Positions 56,901 through 64,000 of a stretch of DNA of 64,000 bases are shown here, in pieces. A program made the position numbers and the translations under genes. Under the pieces are notes generated by a model. The model saw nothing but the letters and a program-made list of their open reading frames with translations, did not search any database and was not told the origin of the DNA. This stretch comes from Sulfitobacter sp. LCG007 (GTDB lineage: Bacteria > Pseudomonadota > Alphaproteobacteria > Rhodobacterales > Rhodobacteraceae). Location of the stretch: positions 186,001-250,000 of the forward strand of contig NZ_CP161805.1 of assembly GCF_040801785.1 (NCBI RefSeq), in the 5' to 3' direction. Within the stretch, counting starts at the first letter, position 1. Each line of letters begins with the position of its first letter.

Positions 56901-57070
56901 TGCGCATCGCTGCGGACGAGTTCCGCGCGGTGATCGAGCACGACCCGGCCGTGCTGATGATCCTTCTCAAGACCGTTGCGCGTCACCTCACCGGCGCAGT
57001 CGAGCTGATGCGCGAGGCACGCGTCAGCATTCCTCAGAGCGCGGGTCCGACGCCGCCGCCGATCGCCTGA
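53978..57070 (+). CDS. ABC-like transmembrane protein with degenerate ATPase and fused cyclic-nucleotide domain
   Basis: A 1030-residue fusion. Residues 18-300 form an ABC exporter-type membrane domain (helices around 18-36, 62-82, 152-172, 262-290; SYYRNTSQGELVAMVTSEAE is the first coupling region). Residues 345-850 resemble an ABC nucleotide-binding domain but each motif is changed. Walker A is VAIQSANQAERTAF (no Gly-Lys-Ser/Thr). The Q-loop is IGYAHSRPYFFDGTL. The signature is NLPATFQERLAFGRA. Walker B is VLILDQT (Gln802 for Glu). The H-loop is LIFMEERF (no His). About 265 extra residues (450-715) sit between the Q-loop and signature. Residues 882-1000 are a Crp-like cNMP domain (GPGRLIGDLQIILDEPRQNI, itself imperfect). 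Probably a regulatory pseudo-transporter. The CPBP protease gene follows in the same operon. Confidence 0.85.
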   Translation: MEKTLFSFIWKYSKREQLFLLGFTIFTFPFLYATLELPKRIINDAIGAQSPTVSLPFGFAITQTQFLLLLCFAYLAAVLAHGLMKMRLNTLKGILSERMLRRFRYRLISRMMRFPRSYYRNTSQGELVAMVTSEAEPMGGVMGDAVAQPVFQAGQMLIIVVFLFVQSVWFGLAGIALIPLQAWVVPILQRQINLLNKERIVEIRHFAGEIGETAAGITDLRTNAGWRYRLAAFTERLGTLYAIRFKIYQKKFFMKFLNNFITQLTPFFFYAVGGYLAITGSITVGALVAALAAYKDLSAPWKELLDYYNQIQDMSLRWEVVCERFAPQGMIDEALFEGEPDELPHLAGPILIHDVTVRNDEGNPVLQQIDLEIPKGATVAIQSANQAERTAFAELLTRELLPARGSISFNGHELSELHQAVIATRIGYAHSRPYFFDGTLGDNLLMSLRFRPTTELQDPKTRTRHRNEAEKSGNSTDSVHADWIDPELAGLSSEAEVRDWWFRIAGSTGSDEGIFRRTLRSRIDPDLHPELAQAIVGLREEVYQKLVEQGVDGMVNRFDPEAFNPSIPLGGNLLFAAPRRSISQKGLVAEKKFLELIVEEGLAGQGIAISQTLIETLHQTFGMDGTGHPLFTALGIEEEMYERLVDIAMRRREKGDQALDEEEFALLLTVPFAFTAEQIGPAFPESFKREILAIRKARGAELRERSEELFIPIAMENYLPRLTVLENLLYGRISAMAGLHGDVIEDIVTRLLDEHKLRNSIAQTIWDLPVGLGGTNLPATFQERLAFGRAAIKRPDVLILDQTLASHSAPARKAMRSKLGELLPDSTLIFMEERFENPDAYDLFVEIKNGRINGVSESAGADHEDENATDLKRKLRAISNTDLFADIGPRNQRLLAFTAQWYNVPAGRRVFSMGEKPDAAYLCVSGRAILGYHDDEGEHHDITTVGPGRLIGDLQIILDEPRQNILEAVEDCQFLRIAADEFRAVIEHDPAVLMILLKTVARHLTGAVELMREARVSIPQSAGPTPPPIA

Positions 57071-57086
57071 ACCGGAAGGAGCGCAG

Positions 57087-57989
57087 GTGCCGGAGAATTC
57101 AGCATATTCCGCTCAGGAGCGGCTGGTCGCGCCGCTGCGTCCGAGGGCGCAGGTCTGGCGGCTGGTGCTTGGCATGATCGTGGCTGGCGCGGTCTATTTC
57201 TTCGGCACGCAGTTCTACTACCTGGCGATCTTCAGACTGTGGCGCGATCAGGGGGACGGCGATCCGCTCGGGACCCTGATCGGGGGCGCGACACCGCTCA
57301 CGATGTACACGCTGCTCTTCAGCTTCACGCTGCTCGGCCTCGGGGCATGGGCGGCGCGGGCACTCGTCCACCGGGGCAGCCTGCAAAGCCTGATCGGCCC
57401 GTGGGAGAAGGCGATTGGGCAGTTCTGGCGCGTGCTTCTGATCCTCGCTTTCATAAATGCGGTGCTCTTCATCCTGCCGCCCTGGAACTGGGGAGATCCC
57501 TTCGTGGCGAACCTCCCGCCGGGTCGCTGGCTGGTCCTGCTGCCGCTGTCGCTTGTCGCGATCCTCGTGCAGGCCGGATCGGAAGAACTGGTCTTCCGCG
57601 GCTACCTCCAGCAGCAACTCGCGGCGCGGTTCCGTTCCCCTCTCGTCTGGATGGTTCTTCCCGCGCTCTTCTTCGGCAGCGGCCACTACCTGCCCGAATC
57701 GCATGGCGGCAACGCCATCCTGATCACTGCCTGGGCCGTGGCCTTCGGGCTTCTGATGTCCGACCTCACCGCCAGGGCCGGCACGCTCGGGCCCGCCATA
57801 GCGGTGCATCTGGTCAACAACGTGACCGCGATGCTCTTCGTGTCGATGCCGGACGAGCTATCCGGACTGTCGCTCTATCTCGCCCCGTTCTCGGCGGCGG
57901 ACGAGGCGGCCCTGCGGGCGTGGCTTCCGGTCGATTTCGCCATGATGCTGGTCGCCTGGCTCGCCGCCCGGCTTGCGATCCGGCGCTGA
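57087..57989 (+). CDS. CPBP-family intramembrane metalloprotease (CAAX-like)
   Basis: A 300-residue protein with about eight helices. The CPBP motif is [17 protein letters not shown] (Glu166, Glu167, Arg171), followed by [11 protein letters not shown] (His200) and [11 protein letters not shown] (His241, Asn245). Such proteins are glutamic intramembrane endopeptidases related to Rce1. GTG start at 57087 following GGAAGGAG. It is 16 bp from the ABC-like gene; a functional link is inferred from position only. Confidence 0.9.
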   Translation: MPENSAYSAQERLVAPLRPRAQVWRLVLGMIVAGAVYFFGTQFYYLAIFRLWRDQGDGDPLGTLIGGATPLTMYTLLFSFTLLGLGAWAARALVHRGSLQSLIGPWEKAIGQFWRVLLILAFINAVLFILPPWNWGDPFVANLPPGRWLVLLPLSLVAILVQAGSEELVFRGYLQQQLAARFRSPLVWMVLPALFFGSGHYLPESHGGNAILITAWAVAFGLLMSDLTARAGTLGPAIAVHLVNNVTAMLFVSMPDELSGLSLYLAPFSAADEAALRAWLPVDFAMMLVAWLAARLAIRR

Positions 57990-58060
57990 TTGCACTTCAG
58001 GGCCCGCCCGACTATCTAAGGCCGGAGGCTGCGGGTGCAGCGAGGCCGGAGAGGCAAGGA

Positions 58061-59011
58061 ATGAACTGGATCACGAATTACGTCCGGCCCCGGATCAATT
58101 CGATCTTCTCGCGCCGCGAGACGCCTGACAATTTGTGGACCAAATGTCCCGAGTGCGGGACCATGCTGTTCCACCGGGAGGTCACCGAGAACCTCAATGT
58201 GTGCAGCAACTGCGGGCATCACATGCACATCACGCCCCGGGACCGCTTTGCCGCGCTTTTCGACGGCGGCATCTTCAGCGAGGTGAAGGTCCCGCTCCCG
58301 AAGGCGGACCCGCTGCAATTCCGCGACCAGAAGAAGTATCCCGACCGGCTCAAGGCGGCTCAGAAGCAGACCGGCGAACCGGAGGCGATGCTTGTCGCGA
58401 CAGGAGAGATCGGGCGCACCCCGATCGTCGCCGCGGCGCAGGATTTCTCGTTCATGGCCGGGTCGATGGGGATGTATGTGGGCAATGCCATCATCGCCGC
58501 CGCCGAGGAAGCGGTGAAGCTGCGCCGTCCGCTGATCCTGTTCTCCGCTGCCGGGGGCGCGCGGATGCAGGAGGGTATCCTGTCGCTGATGCAGATGCCG
58601 CGCACCACGGTCGCCGTGCAGATGCTGAAGGAGGCCGGCCTGCCCTATATCGTCGTGCTGACCCATCCGACCACCGGGGGCGTGACGGCAAGTTATGCGA
58701 TGCTGGGCGACGTGCAGATCGCCGAGCCGAATGCGCTGATCTGCTTCGCCGGGCCGCGCGTGATCGAACAGACGATCCGCGAGAAGCTGCCCGAGGGGTT
58801 CCAGCGCGCCGAGTATCTTCTCGACCACGGCATGCTCGACCGGGTGACTGCGCGCGGCGAGTTGCGCAACGAGTTGATCTCGATCGTGCGGATGCTCCTG
58901 TGCTTGCCGCCGGCGGTGCGCGGCGACCTTCCGGCGCCCGAGGCAACCCCCGTGCCCGCTCCCGCGCCGAAGGAAAAGGCGGACGCCGCGGGCAGCGAAG
59001 CCAAGAGATGA
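58061..59011 (+). CDS. accD: Acetyl-CoA carboxylase carboxyltransferase subunit beta
   Basis: AccD with AccA transfers the carboxyl group from biotin to acetyl-CoA, the first step of fatty-acid synthesis. The 316-residue product has the N-terminal zinc ribbon [14 protein letters not shown] with [10 protein letters not shown], the crotonase-like core [56 protein letters not shown], and a Pro/Ala-rich tail. The ATG at 58061 is preceded by GAGAGGCAAGGA. Its stop overlaps the folC start (ATGA), a frequent pairing. Confidence 0.97.
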   Translation: MNWITNYVRPRINSIFSRRETPDNLWTKCPECGTMLFHREVTENLNVCSNCGHHMHITPRDRFAALFDGGIFSEVKVPLPKADPLQFRDQKKYPDRLKAAQKQTGEPEAMLVATGEIGRTPIVAAAQDFSFMAGSMGMYVGNAIIAAAEEAVKLRRPLILFSAAGGARMQEGILSLMQMPRTTVAVQMLKEAGLPYIVVLTHPTTGGVTASYAMLGDVQIAEPNALICFAGPRVIEQTIREKLPEGFQRAEYLLDHGMLDRVTARGELRNELISIVRMLLCLPPAVRGDLPAPEATPVPAPAPKEKADAAGSEAKR

Positions 59012-60282
59012 GCGCCGCCGGCTCCGACGCCATCCTTGCCCGGATGATGTCGCTGCATCCCAAGATCATAGATCTCACGCTGGATCGGGTCTGGCGCCTG
59101 CTCGACGCGCTCGGCAATCCGCAGGACTCCCTGCCGCCGGTCATCCACATCGCCGGGACCAACGGCAAGGGCTCGACGCTTGCGATGATCCGGGCGGGTC
59201 TCGAGGCGAGCGGCGCGCGCGTGCATGCCTACACATCGCCGCATCTGGCGCGCTTCCACGAGCGCATCCGCGTTGCAGGCGAGCTGATCGCCGAGTCCGA
59301 CCTGACGGCGGTGCTGGACGAATGCTATGACGCCAACGGCGGCGAGAGCATCACCTATTTCGAGATCACCACTTGCGCCGCGATCCTCGCCTTCTCACGG
59401 ACCGCTGCGGATTACACGCTGCTCGAGGTCGGACTGGGCGGCAGGCTCGATGCGACCAACGTGATCGAAAGGCCCGAGCTGACCGTCATCACGCCGGTCT
59501 CGATGGACCACGAAAGCTATCTCGGTGACACGCTTTCGCTGATCGCGACCGAGAAGGCGGGCATAATCAAGCGCCGCGTGCCCTGCGTCGTGGGACCGCA
59601 GGAAGAGGATGCGCTTGAGGTGATCGAGATGACCGCCGCCCGCCTCGGCGCGCCGCTGCTCGCCTACGGACAGCAATGGCATGCGTTCCCCGAACGCGAC
59701 CGGATGACATATCAGGACGAGAACGGGCTGCTGGACCTGCCGCGACCGAACCTGCTTGGCGATCACCAGATCCAGAACGCCGGTTCGGCGGTGGCCGCGC
59801 TGCGCCATCTTGCCAGGGACGAGCGCGCCTGCGAGGCGGCGGTCACGCAGGCCGAATGGCCCGCCCGGATGCAGCGCCTGCGTCAGGGGCCCCTGGTCGA
59901 GGCTGCGCCTGACGCCGAGCTCTGGCTCGACGGCGGACACAACCCTGCCGCCGGCGTCGCGCTGGCATGGGTTCTGGCAAGCCTGCCGCGCCGCCCGACC
60001 TGGCTGGTGTGCGGCATGCTCAATACCAAGGACATCGCGGGCTATCTCGGTCCCCTCGCGCCCGAAGTGCAGGGGCTTTATGCGGTGTCGATTCCCGGCG
60101 AGGCGAATACGTTGCCGGCGGATGAGACCGCGGCAAAGGCCGTTGCGGCAGGGATGGCTGCCCATACCGCGCCGTCGGTGCTGGACGCGGTCAGGACCAT
60201 CGTTGACGCGGACCCGTCGGCGCGCATCCTGATCTGCGGTTCGCTGTATCTTGCCGGGTCGGTCCTGCGCGCGAACGGCTGA
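59008..60282 (+). CDS. folC: Bifunctional folylpolyglutamate/dihydrofolate synthase
   Basis: FolC adds glutamate to dihydropteroate and to folates. The 424-residue enzyme has the Mur-ligase-like P-loop [16 protein letters not shown] (about 45-60), [35 protein letters not shown] (metal Glu/Asp), [21 protein letters not shown] and the C-terminal [13 protein letters not shown]. The start overlaps the accD stop. A perfect 14-bp palindrome follows its stop. Confidence 0.96.
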   Translation: MSAAGSDAILARMMSLHPKIIDLTLDRVWRLLDALGNPQDSLPPVIHIAGTNGKGSTLAMIRAGLEASGARVHAYTSPHLARFHERIRVAGELIAESDLTAVLDECYDANGGESITYFEITTCAAILAFSRTAADYTLLEVGLGGRLDATNVIERPELTVITPVSMDHESYLGDTLSLIATEKAGIIKRRVPCVVGPQEEDALEVIEMTAARLGAPLLAYGQQWHAFPERDRMTYQDENGLLDLPRPNLLGDHQIQNAGSAVAALRHLARDERACEAAVTQAEWPARMQRLRQGPLVEAAPDAELWLDGGHNPAAGVALAWVLASLPRRPTWLVCGMLNTKDIAGYLGPLAPEVQGLYAVSIPGEANTLPADETAAKAVAAGMAAHTAPSVLDAVRTIVDADPSARILICGSLYLAGSVLRANG

Positions 60283-60284
60283 GG

Positions 60285-60298
60285 CGGTCGCGCGACCG
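60285..60298. terminator. 14-bp palindrome between convergent folC and zapE
   Basis: CGGTCGCGCGACCG is a perfect palindrome in the 18-bp gap between two convergent genes. It could act as a small bidirectional hairpin terminator; no T run follows. Confidence 0.35.
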
Positions 60299-60300
60299 GG

Positions 60301-61359
60301 TCAGCGCCCCCAGTCCGCTCCCTGCATCTCGCGCAGGCGCGAGGCGGTGCGTTCGAACTCGAAGGTGCCCTCGCCCTCGAGGTAGAGCATCTCGGGCTTG
60401 TCCGCGGCCGAGCAGACCAGCCGCACCCGCGCCTCGTAGAGTGCGTCGATCAGGGTCACGAAGCGCTTGGCCTCGTTGAAGTTCGACCGCGACAGCGACG
60501 GAATGTTGTCGAGCAGCAGGACCTTCACCCCATCCGCCAGCGCAAGATAATCCGCCGGACCGAGCGCGCGCCCGCACAGCTCGTGAAAGCCGGCCCGGGC
60601 CACGCCGTTGCGGAAATGTGGGATCTCGACCACGCGCCCCTTAACATGCAGCGCGAGCGGGCTTCCGGGCCCGCCCGCGAGTTCGTCCCATACCGCGTTC
60701 ATCGCGGCGCGCGATGCGTCGTTGACCGGCGTGAAATACACCTGCTTGCCACCGAGGAAGTCCTGCCTGTAGTCGTTCGGACTGGCCAGTTCATGCACTA
60801 CCATGCGCGCCTTGATGAGCGCGATGAAGGGCAGGAAGACTTCGCGGTTGATCCCGTTCTTGTAGAGATCCTCAGGCACCCGGTTGGAGGTCGTCACGAC
60901 AACCACGCCCGCCGCGAATAGATGCTCGAACAGGCGGCCAACGATCATTGCATCGGTGATGTCACTGATCTGCATCTCGTCGAACGCGAGCAGGCGAAGC
61001 GAGGCCGCGACCTCTTCGGCGACGGGGGTAATCGCATCCTCCACACCGGACTTGCGGACCTCGTGCATCGCCGCGTGGATTTCCTGCATGAACGCGTGGA
61101 AATGAACCCGGCGCGCCGGGACCTCACCGATATGGGCGACGAAGAAATCCATCAGCATGGACTTGCCGCGCCCAACGCCGCCCCAGAGGTATAGCCCCTT
61201 CGGCGGCTCGGGCGCCCGGCGAAACAGCCCGCGCTTCACCGGCTTGGCAAGCGCGGCGCGGATGCGCTCGAACTCGGGCAGCACGGCGCGCTGAGCCGGG
61301 TCGTCGCGCAGCCGGCCGGATTCGGTCTCGCGGTCATAGATTTCTTGCAGGCTCTCCAT
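60301..61359 (-). CDS. zapE: Cell division ATPase ZapE (AFG1-like)
   Basis: A 352-residue AFG1-family ATPase. Walker A GGVGRGKSML, with GLYLWG before it. VHFHAFMQEIHAAMHEVRKS follows. Walker B is LLAFDEMQISDI; VVVTTSNRVPEDLYKNGINR is sensor-1. The C-terminal part has LDNIPSLSRSNFNEAKRFVT and LVCSAADKPEMLY. ZapE affects Z-ring constriction in E. coli and mitochondrial AFG1 relatives handle respiratory proteins. ATG 61359 (MESLQEIYDRETESGRL) matches the family N terminus; upstream frame does not. Confidence 0.95.
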   Translation of the reverse strand: MESLQEIYDRETESGRLRDDPAQRAVLPEFERIRAALAKPVKRGLFRRAPEPPKGLYLWGGVGRGKSMLMDFFVAHIGEVPARRVHFHAFMQEIHAAMHEVRKSGVEDAITPVAEEVAASLRLLAFDEMQISDITDAMIVGRLFEHLFAAGVVVVTTSNRVPEDLYKNGINREVFLPFIALIKARMVVHELASPNDYRQDFLGGKQVYFTPVNDASRAAMNAVWDELAGGPGSPLALHVKGRVVEIPHFRNGVARAGFHELCGRALGPADYLALADGVKVLLLDNIPSLSRSNFNEAKRFVTLIDALYEARVRLVCSAADKPEMLYLEGEGTFEFERTASRLREMQGADWGR

Positions 61360-61506
61360 CGCGTCCGGGATATCGCGGGCCCGTGGCGAAGAAAAGCCTT
61401 CGCCGGCGGCCATCGGTTTTCGTTGCGGGGACCGGATATCTCTTGATTTGCCACCAGCTCGGGGCAGGAGTATGCCGTCTTTCAGACAGATCGAAGGTCC
61501 GGTCAA

Positions 61507-62748
61507 ATGCAGCAGCGCAGCGCCTTCTTCACACCGGTCCTCCTGGTCGGGTGCGGCATCATCATCGTCAACTTCGCCATTCGCGGATCATTCGGGGTTT
61601 TCCAGATTCCGATCGCAGAGGAATTCGGCTGGCTGCGCGCCGAATTCTCGCTCGCCATCGCGATTCAGAACCTGGCCTGGGGGATCGGGCAGCCGATCTT
61701 CGGTGCGCTTGCCGAGAAGATCGGCGATCGCCGCGCCATCGTGATCGGTGCGCTGTTCTATGCCGCCGGACTGCTGCTTTCGGCCTATTCCACCACGCCC
61801 TTTGCGATGCAGAACTGGGAGTGGCTGGTCGGTTTCGGCGTCGCCGGCACCGGCTTCGGGGTGATCCTCGCGGTGGTCGGGCGCGCCGCCTCGGACGAGA
61901 ACCGCTCGATGTCGCTGGCTGTCGTCACCGCCGCCGGGAGCGTCGGACAGGTCGTCGGCGCCCCGACGGCGGAATGGATGCTCGGGTTTCTCGACTGGCA
62001 GACGACATTCGTCGTCTTTGCCGCAGCGATCCTCGCCTGCCTGATGCTGCTGCCGTTCATGCGCATCCCGCAGGCTCCGGCGTCGCGGGGGCTCGAGGAA
62101 AGCATGGGCACAGTGCTGGTCCGCGCCTTCCGGGACCCGACCTTCACGCTGATCTTCGTCGGGTTTTTCTCCTGCGGCTACCAGCTGGGCTTCATCACCG
62201 CGCACTTTCCGGCATTCGTGACCGAGCTGTGCGGCCCGATCCAGCCCGGGGGCGTGCTCCACGGGCTCGGAATCTCGACCACCTCCGCCCTGGGCGCGGT
62301 GTCGATCTCGCTGATCGGGCTGGCCAACATCGCGGGCACGCTGCTGGCCGGCTGGGCGGGCAAGCGGTTCACGAAGAAGTACCTTTTGGCCGGGATCTAC
62401 GCCGGACGCACGCTGATCGGGGCGGCGTTCATCCTTTTGCCGGTCACGCCGCTGTCCGTCATCCTCTTCTCGGTGTCGATGGGATCGCTCTGGCTGGCGA
62501 CAGTGCCCCTGACCTCGGGACTGGTCGCCCAGATCTACGGGCTGCGCTACATGGGAACCCTCTACGGCATCGTCTTCTTCAGCCACCAGGTCGGCAGCTT
62601 CCTCGGCGTTTGGCTGGGCGGGCGGCTTTACGACCTCTACGGCACCTACACGATGGTCTGGTGGATCGGAGTCGGTGTCGGCGCGTTCAGCGCGCTTGTG
62701 CATCTGCCGATCCGCGAGCGTCGGCCCGCGGTGCTTGTCCCGGCCTGA
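61507..62748 (+). CDS. MFS transporter (MCT/OFA-like)
   Basis: A 413-residue permease with 12 helices. N-terminal block GCGIIIVNFAIRGSFGVFQI and FGALAEKIGDRRAIVIGALF (motif A) are of the monocarboxylate-type MFS branch, as are VLAVVGRAASDENRSMSLAV in the fourth helix region and FFSHQVGSFLGVWLGGRLYD in helix 11. Possible substrates are carboxylates such as oxalate or lactate, but this is only a family inference. Divergent from zapE. Confidence 0.9.
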   Translation: MQQRSAFFTPVLLVGCGIIIVNFAIRGSFGVFQIPIAEEFGWLRAEFSLAIAIQNLAWGIGQPIFGALAEKIGDRRAIVIGALFYAAGLLLSAYSTTPFAMQNWEWLVGFGVAGTGFGVILAVVGRAASDENRSMSLAVVTAAGSVGQVVGAPTAEWMLGFLDWQTTFVVFAAAILACLMLLPFMRIPQAPASRGLEESMGTVLVRAFRDPTFTLIFVGFFSCGYQLGFITAHFPAFVTELCGPIQPGGVLHGLGISTTSALGAVSISLIGLANIAGTLLAGWAGKRFTKKYLLAGIYAGRTLIGAAFILLPVTPLSVILFSVSMGSLWLATVPLTSGLVAQIYGLRYMGTLYGIVFFSHQVGSFLGVWLGGRLYDLYGTYTMVWWIGVGVGAFSALVHLPIRERRPAVLVPA

Positions 62749-62764
62749 ACCGGGCGCGTCCTCC

Positions 62765-63697
62765 CTAAAGCGCGTTGCGGAAGAAGTCGCGGATGCGCGC
62801 CAGAACCTCCTCGGCATGGGTATAGGGCAGGCCGTGCCCCGCGTCGTCGATGATCGCCTGTCGGGCGTCCGGGTTCCAGGAGGCCAGCACCTTCGACGCC
62901 GCAAGGGGGATCACGTCATCCTCTCTGCCCCACAGCGCCAGCACGGGGATGCCCGAGTTCCGGATGTCGAGATGATCGCTTTCCATCAATTCGGACAGGA
63001 TGCCCCTCTGGCTGGAAAGCACGGCAGGCACCAGTCCGCGCTTGTCGAGTTCGGCAAGTTGCATCCGGTTGATGTCCTGGCCTTTCTGCCCGAGGGCGCG
63101 TTCTGCCCTGATCCCGGCGCGCAGCTTTCTCGGGTAGGTGCTCAGCATCAGCCAATGGCCCAGCAGCGGGGTATTGAGCATGACCCCGTCGAGGCCCGAT
63201 GCGACCCGGCCCATGCCGGCGCTCGCCAGCAGCACCAGCGCGGCGATCCGTTCGGGATGTGCGGCGGCGTAGGCTGTCGCGACCGAGCCGCCCATGGAAT
63301 AGCCAAGCAGCGTGATGGGCTCGTCCATGCCTTCATGTGCGAGAAGCGCGTTCAGATGCGCGATGAAGAAGTTGCGGTCCTGCCGCGCCTTCGCCCGATC
63401 CGAAAAGCCCCGGCCGATATGATCGTAGACCAACACCCGGTAGCCCATCTCGGCGAGCCCGCTCGCCACGTCGCGCCAGACATAGCCCGGCGTGGTCAGC
63501 CCGTGAACGCAGACGGCGACCGGGCCGTCTTCGGGTCCGCTCCACTGGTAATGGGTGACACCCTGGGGCAAGCGGGCGAAACGGCCCGGCGCGTCCTTCC
63601 GCATGCCCGCGTCCACCGGCCTGCGCCGGAGTTCGAGCAGAAGCGGAAGCGCCGCGACCGCGAGCCCGGCGATCGGGAGCAGAGTCAGCCAGTTCAT
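62765..63697 (-). CDS. Alpha/beta hydrolase
   Basis: A 310-residue hydrolase with an N-terminal membrane helix (MNWLTLLPIAGLAVAALPLL). Oxyanion region AVCVHGLTTPGYVWRDVA, nucleophile elbow LLGYSMGGSVATAYA (Ser in GYSMG), acid in LALWGREDDVIPLAAS and catalytic His in IIDDAGHGLPYTHAEEV. Substrate unknown. Its start overlaps the stop of the OCD-family gene by 4 nt (ATGA), so they are co-transcribed. Confidence 0.9.
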   Translation of the reverse strand: MNWLTLLPIAGLAVAALPLLLELRRRPVDAGMRKDAPGRFARLPQGVTHYQWSGPEDGPVAVCVHGLTTPGYVWRDVASGLAEMGYRVLVYDHIGRGFSDRAKARQDRNFFIAHLNALLAHEGMDEPITLLGYSMGGSVATAYAAAHPERIAALVLLASAGMGRVASGLDGVMLNTPLLGHWLMLSTYPRKLRAGIRAERALGQKGQDINRMQLAELDKRGLVPAVLSSQRGILSELMESDHLDIRNSGIPVLALWGREDDVIPLAASKVLASWNPDARQAIIDDAGHGLPYTHAEEVLARIRDFFRNAL

Positions 63698-64000
63698 GCG
63701 TCGTTCCAGCGCGTGAGGATGTAGTGCCCCGTCATGAGATCGAGATGGGCGCCGCCGCCGTTCTTGAAAAGGGTGATCTCGTCATCGGATGTGCGCGCGA
63801 AGCTGTCGGGCGCGTAGTAGTCGGCGATCACGTCGGCACGCGAGATCGTGCCTTCGCCGAGCGGTATCTTCAGCTCGCCGATGTGATCCAGCGTCGTCTC
63901 GAAGCTGTCCACGAAGATGCGCGCGCGCTTCAGTGCCGTGTCGTCGGCCTCGCGCATGTCCGAGCGATAGGCCCCGATGAGGTCCACATGCTGCCCCGGC
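63694..64000 (-). CDS. Ornithine cyclodeaminase/mu-crystallin family, C-terminal part (5' end outside window)
   Basis: About 102 residues, in frame to the edge. The piece begins PGQHVDLIGAYRSDMREADD, then ARIFVDSFETTLDHIGELKI, RADVIADYYAPDSFART and FKNGGGAHLDLMTGHYIL. These blocks match the C-terminal region of OCD/mu-crystallin NAD(P)-binding enzymes. The catalytic and most cofactor residues are outside the window, so the exact enzyme (ornithine cyclodeaminase, ectoine utilisation EutC-like or ketimine reductase) cannot be assigned. Confidence 0.88.
   Translation of the reverse strand, partial: PGQHVDLIGAYRSDMREADDTALKRARIFVDSFETTLDHIGELKIPLGEGTISRADVIADYYAPDSFARTSDDEITLFKNGGGAHLDLMTGHYILTRWNDA

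Overview
The window is about 64 kb of GC-rich DNA (roughly 65% G+C by eye) from a member of the Rhodobacteraceae (Alphaproteobacteria, roseobacter/Rhodobacter group). The evidence is the flagellar gene types, the family-typical uncharacterised proteins (DUF1285, DUF6478-like, CHCC zinc-finger, DUF1203), the gpmI-envC-ctpA block, and the many 4-nt ATGA overlaps. It is chromosomal core sequence: I see no phage, insertion sequence, CRISPR array, tRNA or rRNA gene.

Layout. 1-10 kb holds part of a flagellar cluster: fliF (cut by the left edge), a FliH-like gene, fliN, fliP and a membrane protein of unknown function on +, then flgI, flgL, flgK, flgE and motB on -. 10-16.7 kb holds tRNA uridine hydroxylase trhO, the NAD-salvage pair pncA/pncB, a sensor kinase, a DMT exporter, ribosome-rescue factor arfB and queuosine-precursor transporter yhhQ. 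A compact leader-like element sits between yhhQ and arfB. 16.7-25 kb holds a phytase-like beta-propeller, mepA, an Atg22-like MFS permease, yggT, recQ and a PAS hybrid histidine kinase. 25-39.3 kb holds the alpha-2-macroglobulin/pbpC pair, convergent with a MoxR-DUF58-DUF4159-GATase-like operon. 39.3-46.5 kb holds DUF1285, a DMT exporter, hyi, polA and several small conserved genes. 46.7-53.8 kb holds gpmI-envC-ctpA, two uncharacterised genes and ilvD. 54-64 kb holds a 1030-residue ABC-like/cyclic-nucleotide-domain fusion with a CPBP protease, then accD-folC, zapE, an MFS permease, an alpha/beta hydrolase and the C-terminal part of an ornithine-cyclodeaminase family gene cut by the right edge.

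How genes work together. The flagellar genes encode the basal body ring, export gate, hook, hook-filament junction, P-ring and stator. A2M and PbpC probably form a periplasmic defence and peptidoglycan-repair pair. MepA, EnvC and CtpA add cell-wall turnover functions. PncA and PncB are consecutive steps of NAD salvage.

Most unusual points: (1) the yhhQ-arfB spacer carries, on the - strand, a Shine-Dalgarno tract with 16 nt matching the complement of the 16S rRNA 3' tail, an 18-codon ORF, an internal anti-Shine-Dalgarno and an intrinsic terminator; (2) the ABC-like fusion protein has lost every canonical ATPase motif; (3) one-mismatch CtrA-type boxes lie at similar distances upstream of flgE and motB; (4) two copies of a GCCTCC(C/G)GCGGGGAT element occur. 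All calls come from reading the sequence; no database search was run.
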